Below are positions 23,244 through 34,538 of a stretch of DNA of 64,000 bases, piece after piece; within the stretch, counting starts at the first letter, position 1; each line of letters begins with the position of its first letter. Made by a program: the position numbers and the translations under genes. The DNA is taken from assembly GCF_964204645.1 (NCBI RefSeq), contig NC_134035.1, positions 4,094,501 to 4,158,500 of the forward strand. The letters run 5' to 3'. Under the pieces are notes generated by a model. That model saw nothing but the letters and a program-made list of their open reading frames with translations. It was not told where the DNA came from and did not search any database. The DNA is from Tubulanus polymorphus. Lineage: Eukaryota; Nemertea; Palaeonemertea; Tubulaniformes; Tubulanidae.

Positions 23244-24142
23244 AAGCAACTATATGGAGTAGTTTAACGAAACCGCGTGATTTCCAATGAAGTCGGTTAA
23301 CTTAAAGCGGTACAATCTGTTTTCTCCTCCATTTGGGGACGATGAACAAGACGACCGAAAAGTTTATTTTCCTTCACTTCATTGCCGCGTTCACGCGAAG
23401 CTGTTGACAGGTGATTTTACTATAATCTGTAATCTGTATGTGCTACGTCGCAGTATCCGATATCGGCATTAAAACGACGGGTAGGGGAGAGCGCAAGGCA
23501 AGGGGTTAGTTTTTACTGAGCTGGGCGTCAAACCGCTCAGTGTTGTACCAGAGCAGATGATATTTTCCGGCAGTTTATTCCAATCAAATGTTGATTTGAC
23601 AAAAAAAACGAGTGTCCGTACTTTTCGGTGTTCGCGCTGGGAACGATTTTACCATCGGGCGAGCGACGGAGAAATCCTCCTCGCGATCGTGTCCACCGGA
23701 TTTAAAATAGTGGCACTATACACGAATTTTTTGCAATCGCCTGCACGACAGAAACAGCGGCGCGAAAATGCCTCGGTATTTCGAATTATCGCCCGAACGC
23801 CGCGTCGCTCGTCTTTCTATAATCAACATTCTATCGGTTCGCCTCGCTTTATTCGGTAGTAATTCGAGTAAAGTGCAAACATCTGCGCGTTTGTTATTGT
23901 TGTTGTCGTTGGAAGCTCGTTTTGGCAATAATTCTTAAACCGCGAGCGACACTCGAACATTTATCACCGACCCGAGCGGTCTTGTGATGCGCGATTTTGA
24001 GTACCTGCGCTCTCGATTTTATCATTTCTGATAATCGACATTTTATGAACGTTCAAACTCGGTCGATGAATAAATTTCGTTGTTATTGTACTCTCGTTCG
24101 GGGTGTCAAAAATAGCGGACGAATATCGTGCCAAGTGTTTGC

Positions 24143-24240
24143 ATGTATGTATGTATGTATGTATGTATGTATGTATGTATGTATGTATGTATGTATGTAT
24201 GTATGTATGTATGTATGTATGTATATATGTATGTATGTAT
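24143..24240. repeat. (TGTA)n microsatellite
   Basis: About 24 units of ATGT with one TATATA interruption near the right end. The Cys-Met-Tyr-Val and Ile-His-Thr-Tyr frames across it are artefacts of the repeat. Confidence 0.95.
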
Positions 24241-25050
24241 AGACCTATTAATTCACTCGCGTTGTTGTTGGAATGTGAAAAACTGAAATGATTGCGACGT
24301 GAGATCGTTGAAATAAAAATTTCATATTCATTTCTCGAAATAAATAGATTTTTGAAAGTATAAAAGAAGTATAAAGAAGTGTAAAGAAGTATAAAATATG
24401 GAGTTTTACGAGGAGGCGAACGTCTCAATCCCTGCGTCTGCGTTCACGCGTGAAACTCTGACGTAATGGACGTCCCTGTGTGGCTGGCGAGCGCGCCAAG
24501 TACTGCGCACAAATCCGTGACGTCACATCTATGCGATAACCCCAACTGTTTCAATTTGTTTCTAAATCACTTTCATCGTTTATTCCGGCCTCATCCTTTT
24601 TCATCGTCTTTTCTCGTTTTCCTATATTTTTTCTCACACGCGGAACTGCTTGCTGTAGCGGCCTTGTGGCTTTCATGCTTGGCCCTCCTCATAAGGAGGC
24701 TTTCTCGATTACATTTTTGTTTCGTTTTGCTAATGAATATTCTTAAAACACGCTTTCTCGTGAAATACTTCGGGGAGAATTTATCGGTCTCGCGAGATAT
24801 ACGAGGCAGACGGAGTCTGTATACCGTATTCTTATATCTTGTTTTATACAGAAAGTACAGTTAGCCAAATTAGAAAAAGTATTAGGAAATTTGTCGCGCG
24901 AGCACACGAGATGTGAAACAAAAAAGAAAACAAATCCCCCGACTCATCAGCGGCCGCATTAACGATGTAATTAACTTACTGAAATTGTTTAAACACGGCA
25001 ACTCGGAAATTCATTACAGTCGCGTTAAATTCCCTTGAAATCTGCCGCGT

Positions 25051-25053
<3 letters not shown>

Positions 25054-25081
<28 letters not shown>

Positions 25082-25098
25082 CCGCTGCCGCTGCCGCT

Positions 25099-25184
<86 letters not shown>

Positions 25185-25193
25185 TGCTGATGG
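25054..25193. repeat. Compound (CTG)n-(CCGCTG)n-(GCC)n repeat
   Basis: Seven or so CTG units, then alternating CCGCTG, then more than 25 GCC units, ending in GCTGCTG. No flanking sequence supports a coding role. Confidence 0.9.
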
Positions 25194-25488
25194 CGGTGAT
25201 CAGGAATATTGTCGTGTGTGTATATACGCTCATCAGCAGCGCCGAAGCTGTGTAAGTATTTATGACATACAGGTGTGTATGCTTAATGACAATGTTTCGG
25301 CTTAAGACGACAACCTTCGCCATACTCGATATGGATTACAAGATTGAATAGTTTTCGATCAAGGCTCCTGACGATTTGTGTAGATCGAAAATTATGTTCC
25401 TGCCGCAAATAATACGAAAATATGACTCGTCGTTATTGTCCGACATGTCGACGTCGATTCTTACCGACGGTTATTAGACAAGGGCGGC

Positions 25489-25640
25489 CACTGAGCTGGA
25501 CAACCATAAAGACTCGGGGAAATCTAGGAAAAAACCCGGGAAATCGCATGGGAATTTGGCTAATACAGACATACTATTGTGAGTTCAGGGAATTTGGATA
25601 TGCTATATTTGACCACGCGCTTCTGTATCAATGCGTCATT
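25489..25640 (+). repeat. Dispersed repeat, GGGAAA/GGGAATTTGGATATG family
   Basis: Contains GGGAAATC, GGGAATTTGGATATGC and GACCACGCG, matching 43372-43450 (GGAATTCGGATATGCCATTGACCACGCG). Larger relatives occupy 55132-55675. Confidence 0.55.
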
Positions 25641-26400
25641 CGTGAAAAATGAATAGATTCAAAAGGTTTAAGTCAAGAAAGTTCATAAATGCACGAAGAG
25701 TGGTCACCCGGTGTTACGGACTATTTTCGCAATTCGTTTCCTGAAATCTAAACGAACACTTTTCTCAAACTCGAAGGGAAAGTTCTAGGTGTACGGTATT
25801 TCTTCCAAGGACTCAGAGTCTTCCATAGTCAGGACTTCCATAGTCGTGAAACTTTCTGTTTCGCCACGTGATCACACAAAACCTTCCTTCTTCTCGGCCA
25901 TTGCGTATAAGAAATTCTTTTTCGCGGGGATCCAGAATATCCCCCATTCCCCCATTGCCAGAATGTCCCAAGTTCCCCCATTTTTGTCGGTTGACGTTCG
26001 GTGGCAAATTATTCTAAAAAAAACGGCAAAACATCTGCAGCATGAAACGGGAGAATCCTGTTTGATCCGACGTTGACGTTCTCTTGAATCAAAAAGAAAA
26101 AAATAGCAGAGAGACGCGGCTGACGTCGAGATTGAACGTGTAATATGAAAACTGTTTATTAGTGAAAATATTTTTGAGACACGGCTAGAAATGACGACAT
26201 CGATTTGACGATGATAAATCGACTGTAATACGAACTGTGTATAGAGAGCGAGTTAGCGTGGGTAACTGAAATAAAAACAAAATTAGAAATGTAGAAAAAA
26301 AAACTATGAGAGCGTTGCCGTGTGTTATGAATTCATCGATGGATATGATCGCGACGTTTTTCAGAATGAAAACTCAATACGTTTAGGCTGAAGAAAATTT

Positions 26401-26574
26401 ATACCTTGTTTGTCCGCTCTAGTGAGCTTAAAAGTTGATCCGGCCGGCCGGCCGCCTATCTACCCTGTACATAACTTATTTTAAAATTATGATCAATTTT
26501 ACCATAGCAGACTCGGCAGCTATAGAAATGAACTGATTACAAAATGAGCCGGCCGCTGCGGAGAAACAAGGTAT
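26401..26574 (-). mobile_element. MITE family A copy 3
   Basis: 174 bases, termini ATACCTTGTTTGTCCGC and GCGGAGAAACAAGGTAT (one mismatch). Inverted relative to copies 1 and 2: CCGGCCGCCTATCTACCCTG faces their CAGGGTAGATAG-CGGC. Confidence 0.8.
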
Positions 26575-28340
26575 CATTTTGGTTTAGCCTTGTATCGGGC
26601 TGATGTTTCTAACTCCTGGAGAAAAGATTTCAACGACATTTTCTGTTTTCCTTTTGGGAGCGTTCAAATAGTACGAGTACGTATGGCCAAACCAGCCGTA
26701 TTTGAAACCCCCTCCCTTTGTTGGTACTCATTTCTTTGACCACCCCTCCCCCTCCGAAGTACGATCTTGATACCCTTTCCGATCGGTTAAAAGATGTTAA
26801 CTTGGAGGATAATTCGATTTCAATTTTTCTTCTAAACCATATTTCCGAGAGAAAGAAACCTTTCTTCTAATAAACGAATCGAGAATCTAATCTATTCGGT
26901 GTATACGGGCTGTCATTTCGTTGTTTTTTTCTTTTAATGAATCTTTTTGATCGACGAATTCATCGACCACGATATCAAACCATGGATCGTCGGTAATGCA
27001 TCTACTGAACGAGCGGTCGAGCATTTTAATCCGCAAATTAGTTCTATTTATAGCCGTTGAACGAATCGACCATCAATCGGGTTTTAGTTGCGTGCGTTCG
27101 GCCCGAGGCGGTGACCGATGAGCGACCGTTCAGCTGGCTCGCCGCGGAAACGATATCGGCGCGTGTATCATCTTTTTTTGCGCTTCGAAATCCGCCCGTC
27201 GTCGGCAACCCACGCATTTCGTCATCCGGACGACCAGTTTCATCATTGATAGCGACCGCTATTTATTTCATATCTAATTCGATTTCGTTTTGCACTTGGT
27301 AAACGCAGAATCGGCGGCTCGTTGTATTGGTCATTGGTTTTACCGAGGCCTTTTTATTAACTACTTCGATTGCGGATTTTTTTTCCAAGAGAAAATGAAA
27401 GGACGAATGAAGAAAAAATTTAAAACGAATCTATCTATCAAGGGCGTTTAAGGTCGAAGGTACGAAGCCCCGCAGGTGACATGGGATAAAATGAAAATGT
27501 TTTTTTTTGTTCGAAGGAAATAATCTTTTCGTTCCCACGAAAACCGTTTCTTTCGATCGAGAGAAAAAAATATATCTATTTTTCACCATGTCACCCCCGG
27601 GGGATCCGCGCAACGAGAATGGAGAGAAAATCTAAATCCAATTATTTTGTTATCACCCCAGTATTTTCCGTACAAAATCTTGGACGTACTGTGAAAAAAA
27701 AGTTTAAAGAAAAGAGTTGAATTGAATTAAAATGATGATTGAAGAAACGAAAAGAACTAACCTTTTTTTTACAAATTATCAGAACGAAAATTAGTACCGA
27801 AAATTTAGAAAAGGAACGTTTTTTAGGAAATTTATGATGGAAAGACGCCGGAGGACTGATAGAAAATTCTTTATGATGTTTTTGGTAAAATTCTGGGCGC
27901 AGGATCCGTTCTGCAAGTAATAAGAGAAAATGCCTGATCGGGACTATATGATTTTATGTAGTAGTTATCGATGACGTACCGGGTGATGTTTCGAGTCGAC
28001 GCGTCTGCATTACGCGCGCTCCTCAATCTAAACCTTGACACGTCATTCGAACTCCATTGTGGTAGCACAGTAACGGCGCCTCTTCGTTATTGGCCGGCGC
28101 TGAAACTATATTCGAAATAAAAAAGAAAATCAACCATTTTCAAACAGGCGTATATCGCGACGGTTGCACATTTGCGGGGCGCCCCGTGTACGTAGCTGGG
28201 CGCATTTCTCAAAGATGCTTCTTTCAGAAAGGGGAATTTTTAAAAAGAAGCCTCTCTGCTTACTGAAAGGGATGTTGATGATTTTGTCCAATAGGGTGGC
28301 ACACACGCTACGAATTAACTAGGAAACCTCTTATCAATTC

Positions 28341-28441
28341 ACCCAGTCCTGGCACTGTCTCTACAGTGATCTCCGTCCCTCTACGATCAAACGGACCAAA
28401 GGACACTTTGGTACATCAGGCACAAAGGTTCTTGGTGAACT
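28341..28441 (+). repeat. Dispersed repeat (AAGGTTCTTGGTGAA) copy
   Basis: Reads AGTCCTGGCA..TG...CTCCGTCCCTCTACGATC and TACATCAGGCACAAAGGTTCTTGGTGAA. Close matches at 53945-54032 and, for the last third, 47618-47652. Confidence 0.6.
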
Positions 28442-29376
28442 TATCAATAGATTATTTAGTTCCATACTGGAATTAGCTATTCGGTTAGATTTGTGACCGC
28501 TTTAAGAATATACTGGCTATATAAGAGCCTGCACTGTGGAAGGAGTCAGATTTGAATCTAGCATCCATAATGATTGGTTATCGACTCTCTAAGTCTTAGC
28601 GTGCGATAGCGGCTAAGTTTTACTTGCTTCAGTAAAACGACTCGACGATGCTTCGGCCGCCATATTGCGGTAACCGGAAGCTATCTCGTATAGAACGGTT
28701 ACGACGCTCGAAAGTCGATTATTATCGCGCGTCGAAATACTACGATAATTACTTTAAAAACGAAATCGCGTCGTAATGAGAAGAATAGAATCGAAATTAG
28801 CGAGTAGAGACAGGTTTGATTAAACGGTGATGATGTATAGCAACGCCTGCGGTACAGTGTCATTACACCCTTCACGAGAAGGGACGCGTATTCATTCGAG
28901 ATAACATCGTGTCGGCTTCCCTCGCCTCAGATTTACGAGATGATAGCCGATGAGGCCTAAAGGCATATCTATCCTAATAAACTCGGTATAAACTCGAGTA
29001 AAACCCCCTTATATAATCTGTAAGAGATAACGTGGACCCTTTAATAAAAGTACGATGTAGCCAATGAGGTTAAGGGCATGTCATCTCGGTCGGAAAAATG
29101 TTGCTCTATCACTGTCTGTGGGCATTGTGGATGACCCCGTCTTGGAGAGTGAGTCATGCCAGTCCCATGGTTGTCGGGTGTTCATCAGACAGTTCGTAAT
29201 ATTTCCAATTATACAATTTCTAGACTTTGACCGAAGATATCTTAACGATTAGAAATAAAAACAGTGGGACGGGGCTGGGGGACGGGGTTTTCCATGTTTA
29301 CACTGTTCTTACTACGACCAAGTCACTCGATTATGACGAATGAAACTATCACTTGAACTTGTTATATAATACGTAC

Positions 29377-30243
29377 GCGGTACCGATCTAGGCGGTATTG
29401 TGCAGACGATTTTGCCGTCGGTGTTTCGTCGACAGTACGTCATCAGTAGATTGAACATCGTATCTTCTGAAAACAGATGAAAAAAACAGACAAAAATTCA
29501 CTATACGATATACGAAATTCGCCCGGCAAACGACTGGCTTTGAGTGGTATTCGACGTATCGTATTTTAATTTCTCGCCAGAACGAGGGAGTGATAGAAAA
29601 AATCGCACGCGGCGGTACTTCATAGCTAGAATGTTACGAGCTTGTTTGTTCGAACTTTAGATAATTGATTTGCAGGCGTTTTGATAACGGTTTAAGAGGC
29701 GAAATATCTCGACACGTACTCACGAGCCGAGTACTCGAGCTCGAGGGCTGCTGAAAACCCGATAGTAAAGGGTCGCACTACTTCACTCTGTGTAACACAA
29801 TGCTTTATCGAAAATATCAAACTATCATATATCAAATATATTCTAACGAGACGAGTAGTACTATTATAGGTTAAATAGTTTGTTGGACGCACGAGCTTTC
29901 GCTATTTCGGAAATTTTGAAAATGGAAACTTTCTAGATGCATTTCCGGCCAAATTGTAGTGAATATTTCATATGAAAATGAAAAAAATGTAATAAATCCT
30001 GGAAACATTTTCAGAATAAGTTTTTATTAGGTCTATTAATCCATAGATTAGGTCTATTAAATTTTCTTTGACAAAAAATAGCGGACTCGAGATTTTGCAA
30101 CGCACCCCCCTTCCCTGGGTACAGGCCTGTATAGTATGTTCATCAGGTCATCGTAGCTTCACCTGATGAAGTCACTCATTAGTAGCGAAAGCTCGTGCGT
30201 CAATATATGATATATATAATAACAAATTATTATTATATATTAC

Positions 30244-30294
<51 letters not shown>

Positions 30295-33200
30295 ATATGA
30301 AATCTTTATGGAATTCAAGTATACCGCGCGATAAAATATGATAGACAACCTTAACGTAAAACGTAGAATTCCCGAACGTGTAGGATCTGATGAAGTCGAG
30401 TCCAGTGGGAAATGAAAACTGGACGAGCCGATAATATCCCGCGCGGACAAACCATCGAGACCGATACGTAAATTAGACCCTGTCAGCTATTTAACCGTAT
30501 TACCACCGCGCTATGAAATAGATAACCATTCGTCTTTTTACCCGCAAGGCCGATGTATAGCATCGCTTCCAACTGTAAACATGGGCGGATCCAGAGGCCG
30601 ATGAACTTCGTGTATAAACGATTTCAGAGACGGATCGCTTCTCGTTTAAGATGCTGCAAAAGCGCACGCTAAGGCCATTAATCCTCGTTAAACAATAGAA
30701 GACCATTTATCTTCGGCGGGACTTAATTCCATCTACAAATAGGTTTAATTGCATTTCGGAGTGTTTTGGCGAAACGGCGCGCTGTTTGTCGTTGTGTCTG
30801 TGTGGCAACTTGACGACCACCAGCACCGCACTGAGACGAATTAAACCTCGCAGATTATAGGAATTAAGAAACCGCGGGCGACCCGCGCTGTTTGTCAATG
30901 TGTCTGGGTAGTAACTGGACCAGCACCACATTCGGCAACGAAACAAACCTACTATATCTATACCAGAAAGATTATGGGAACTAAAGTACCCCGTAGGCGT
31001 CGGTATGATAAAGCCGCCTTGTCAAAATCCAATCCACATGTTTCACACTCTAGACAGGGGATAGATTCTGTGGGTCTTCCCATAACCGGCTTCGCGTAGG
31101 CGCTTATAGATACTGAACGCATATCCGGCTTCGGCGATCCATGAGTATTTATTTTCTATGTTTTCGGTTTGTGCGATGTAAAACTCGAAAGCCCTCGAAA
31201 TATCGTACATCGATGTACATCATTTCAAATTTTTAATACCCCGTCTATTAGGTTTTACGGGACCCGCACTCTATCAAAGCCATCTATTAAACGAGCCGCG
31301 TGTGCCGCGCTGACGGAAATGGAGAATGTTGTCATAGATTATGGAACTTCCAGGCAGGAAGTTTCACCCGGGCGCGAGGAAGCTTCCTCGATCCGTCAAA
31401 TCGAACTGAACTCGTATCTATTCTCCTATAGCAGTCCGCGCTCGATTTATCTCGGCGAAAAACGAAATGATGATTCATTCTACAAATCGTAATTAATTTC
31501 AATCTAAATTTGATTAAATTCCTTGTTTGTGCGTTACAGTGATGTACGAGTCTAATTAATTGAATTAATTTTATTTTGCTAAGTTCACCCCCCCCCCGAC
31601 TCTACGGTAAAGTAAACTTCATTAACATCAAAACCGGCAAATCGTCTAACCTTATTAATGCGCTGGGCTTACGTCTTACTAAAATATACTAAACTCAGGA
31701 CCCTTTGGCCATAACGCCATCAAATACTCAAGATCTTTATGCCTACTATTCGTTAATAATTATCTCAATATTGAGTACATCGTTTCATACATGATGTTTA
31801 CAAATTTGAGTAAAATTGCGGTCTCCTTGCGGCGTGTGCGTTGAATTTTAGTAGGCTCTGGGCCCTCAGCTTAAATGAATTCATGGCTTAAATCTGACTA
31901 TAGATTCTTCGATACTGATGAGTCTTTAAACTAGTGAATATTAAAATTTGTTTTCAAATAAAGGTCGCATTCTACGGAATTTCTGAAAATTATTTCATTT
32001 GATGCGGCGACTGATATATCGGTCACCCGTTTCGTTGGTAAGTTCTAACGACTCGATTTAATTGACGCGGCGGCGACCTCTATCGGCCATTCGTTTCATT
32101 AAGTTCTAACGGCTCGATCGGAATTTAAATTTCGCGTGGGCGTCGCGCAAGTAGCCGGTGCCATTTCGACAACAAGAAGATAATTAAATCGTCTGATGAT
32201 TAAGCATCGCGGGAATCTTTTTTTTGTTTCGATAAATTAAAGCGGCTACTTAGATAAGTCTCGGGGTTTGTGTCGTTTTAATTGATGCGCTAATTTATAG
32301 GTTGAATGACAAAAACTAAAATATGTTTTCCGGGGTGGATTGTGGCATATTCCGGCAGTCGATATAGAGAATCCCGCGCTCTCTGAAAAGAAGATCCGAA
32401 TATCTGAAAAGAAGTCCGAATGTTGCCTTGAGTAAAGTTTATTCGACTATCTTCGCGGTTACATCCATCGTATGGTAAACGTCAAAATAGATTCGTAGAA
32501 GAGCCGTATTAACCGGGTGTAGAATAAATAGGCTTACACCGAGACGAGTATTACTATGTAGGTTAACTATTCTTTAAGACGCACAAGCTTTCGCTACTAA
32601 TGTGTAGAAGCTCTATCGGGTGAACGAGTCTCCAAAATAATGAGATATACGTGTACATGTCGCGTCAATAAAGAAGTTTCCAGTTTCTAGGCGCCTTTTT
32701 ATGGCGGTCCCTCGAGGTCCCCATTGTTGCGATGATTTGCGCTCATTTTTAAAACATAAGTTTAGATTGAATATCATATAGTTCTGCAGCCCCTTGCTCG
32801 ATGAACATAAGTTATACAGCATTTTAAAGAAAATGAAATGCAGATATTTGCTGGCGATTCTTGGAATTTTTGAACGAAACATTTTAGATATTCACAAGAA
32901 GGATAAGGTTATCTAAGGATAAACGAGTCCGAACTGTTTCTTTGAGCTAGTAGTTTATTCAACGTTTCGACTCATCTTCAGGAATTGATTAATGTTCATG
33001 ATTATTCATTCATTGCGTTGGATTTTCCATATATATCATTGTCACGGACAGGGTGCGTCGTTTGTCACAACACGAGCAGAGTGTTTCATCAATGCTTATT
33101 TTTGCATTAATGTTACACTGGGGCTAAAGCCAAGACAAAAACGACGACCTTAATTACGGAGGCTCTAACGAACCAAACGGCGTTCACTCCTTGCCACTAA

Positions 33201-34538
33201 TTAATCTAAAATACGCCGTAAACCAACACGCGAAAATCGGAGGTGAATGATAAAAAAAATCTTCGAAACGGCGGAAAATGCGTCGTATAGAAAACAAGTT
33301 TCGAAGAAAACATTGCCGCATTTTAATCGATATGCTGAGAGAATAAAGAAGCGCATTTTTAAATCGCTGGTAAACAGAGAATGGAAACGAAATTCTAGAC
33401 GTAAAATAATAAACGATGTCGTTGAATGAAGATTGATGATTCGATGATAAACCGGCGCGGAGTTCTTCTTCTTTTTTTTGGCGCTCGCAAGTTTTCATAA
33501 TGCGCAATTCTGTACCGTGTAGACACGAGTCAACATTGATCCAAAGCGGTCGATGTTCGTTCGCGATCAATCTAAGTAGCGGATCGAAACGGATATGTAC
33601 TCTCCGTGTCAATTGCACACGAAGCTCCATTAATGATTTTTCTTTTTCTAAATCTAACCGTTTCTCAAGGTCGTTGGAAAGGTTGTGATATACAGTATAT
33701 GGTACTTTGTTCTTTCAGAACTGGACCCAGTTGTAAGGTTGTGGTTTATGCCCACAATCGTTAGTCTTGAATCTTAACACTGGTCTTAAGTTGTTAGATT
33801 GGTTGTAGGACAAAAATGAGCTTAGACTGGCCTGAAGTTGATTGGTTATAGAACCAAAATGAGCTTAGACTGGCCTTAAGTTATTAGATTGGTTATAGAA
33901 TAAAAATGAGCATAGACTGGTCTTAGGTTGTTTGGTTATGGAGCAAACATGAACTTAGACTGGTCTTAAGTTGCTAGATTGGCTATGGAACAAACATGGC
34001 CTTAGACTAGTGTTAAGTTGTTTGATTGGTTTTAGAACCAAAATGAGCAAAGACTGGTCCTCAATTGTTGGATTGGCTAACCAAAATGTTCTTACTGTGG
34101 TCAAGTAACGCTTTTCACAAATACGTCAAATTGCCTTTACTTGTAATGACCTTTTTTCTAGGATTGCAGATATCCTGGCAGTGTAGACAGCTCTATTTTT
34201 GTCCTACACATGTATTTCGATAAAATGAAAATACTAGACTCAGTCATGTCACGTGTTTGTGGATTTATATCCACCGCGATATGAAATTTCGCAATTCCCA
34301 ACATGTTACGTGGCTGTATGACGGACGTTCGTCGCGTAACTCATTAACGGCAAAGATATTTTTCACGCCTGATGTTACAGACTGTCGTGTTTACATACGG
34401 GATGATGACACTAAAAAAGTACGTACCGTCAAATTTGGCAGATTGTTTTTTCTGTTTGTACGGTCGAGCCGAGGTGGTCAACGCAAACACGATCGTAGAC
34501 ATCGCGACAACCAGTAACGCCTTCGTGATACCGAACAT
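29377..34538 (-). CDS. Putative fifth secreted-peptide gene, incomplete
   Basis: Exon 34538-34427 follows a strong TTTTTTCAG acceptor (34541), starts CC-ATG and codes MFGITKALLVVAMSTIVFAL then TTSA, a clear signal peptide, before KQKKQSAKFD and a phase-1 GTACGT donor. An exon at 29466-29377 after acceptor CTGTTTTCAG joins in phase and codes EDTMFNLLMTYCRRNTDGKIVC then TIPP, again ending phase 1 at GTACGT. Its C-x4-DG[KR][IL][VL]-C spacing matches exon 2 of peptide copy 4 (C-ILLVDGRLL-C) exactly, as do the phases. I could not find a ring-motif last exon, so the assignment and the exon pairing across a ~5-kb intron are inference. The gene may be broken. Confidence 0.45.
29846..30206. repeat. 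Palindromic dispersed repeat, GACGCACGAGCTTTCG arms
   Basis: Left part (29846-29910) ends GACGCACGAGCTTTCGCTA; right part (30141-30206) reads CACCTGATGAAG...TAGCGAAAGCTCGTGCGTC. The arms are inverted copies with about 230 bases between. The layout is the same as at 1310-1445 and 32539-32610. Confidence 0.6.
30248..30292. repeat. (ATT)n microsatellite
   Basis: About 14 ATT units within a longer A/T-only stretch (30207-30298). Confidence 0.9.
30777..31000. repeat. Two-copy tandem repeat, ~110-bp unit
   Basis: CGCGCTGTTTGTC...TGTGTCTG.GT...AACT.GAC...CAGCACC recurs at 30777 and 30887, each followed by AAACCT and GATTATAGGAA/GATTATGGGAA. Units have diverged. Confidence 0.6.
32539..32610. repeat. 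Fragment of the GACGCACGAGCTTTCG repeat
   Basis: ACCGAGACGAGTATTACTAT, GGTTAACTATTC and GACGCACAAGCTTTCGCTAC match the left arm at 29846-29910. Confidence 0.55.
32665..32882. mobile_element. MITE family B, right-truncated copy
   Basis: Begins AATAAAGAAGTTTCCAGTTT and follows 18583-18800 closely (CTCGAGGTCCCCATTGTTGC, GATGATTTGCGCTCAT), then stops near GAACGAAACA with no right terminal repeat. Confidence 0.8.
33719..34110. repeat. ~60-bp minisatellite, CTTAGACTGGTCTTAAGTTG type
   Basis: About six degenerate units of AAAAATGAGCTTAGACTGG.CTTAAGTTGTTAGATTGGTTATAGA. It opens at GGACCCAGTTGTAAGGTTGT, like the palindromic elements with the same internal unit (in the opposite orientation) at 11482-11811 and 40930-41450. 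Confidence 0.7.

Larger units (their letters stand above)
22752..29376. other. Intergenic region with no supported gene
   Basis: Apart from the repeats listed separately, I find only short open frames. A GCCGCCATATTG (28658-28669; YY1-like on the minus strand) may mark a promoter. The missing last exon of the putative minus-strand peptide gene (29377-34538) would be expected here, but I could not find a CWW...YIC exon by eye. Confidence 0.4.

Noticed and set aside
23964-24428. Ile-His-Thr-Tyr and Cys-Met-Tyr-Val open frames
   Set aside because: They are the (TGTA)n microsatellite read on both strands.
24976-25323. Poly-Gly/Ser open frame on the minus strand
   Set aside because: Produced by the CTG/GCC triplet tract; flanking parts show no coding character.
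26600-26770. Minus-strand translation containing GGGFKYGWFGHTYSYYLNAP
   Set aside because: Looked like a ring-peptide relative at first, but lacks the cysteines and is interrupted by a stop upstream; probably a decayed repeat.
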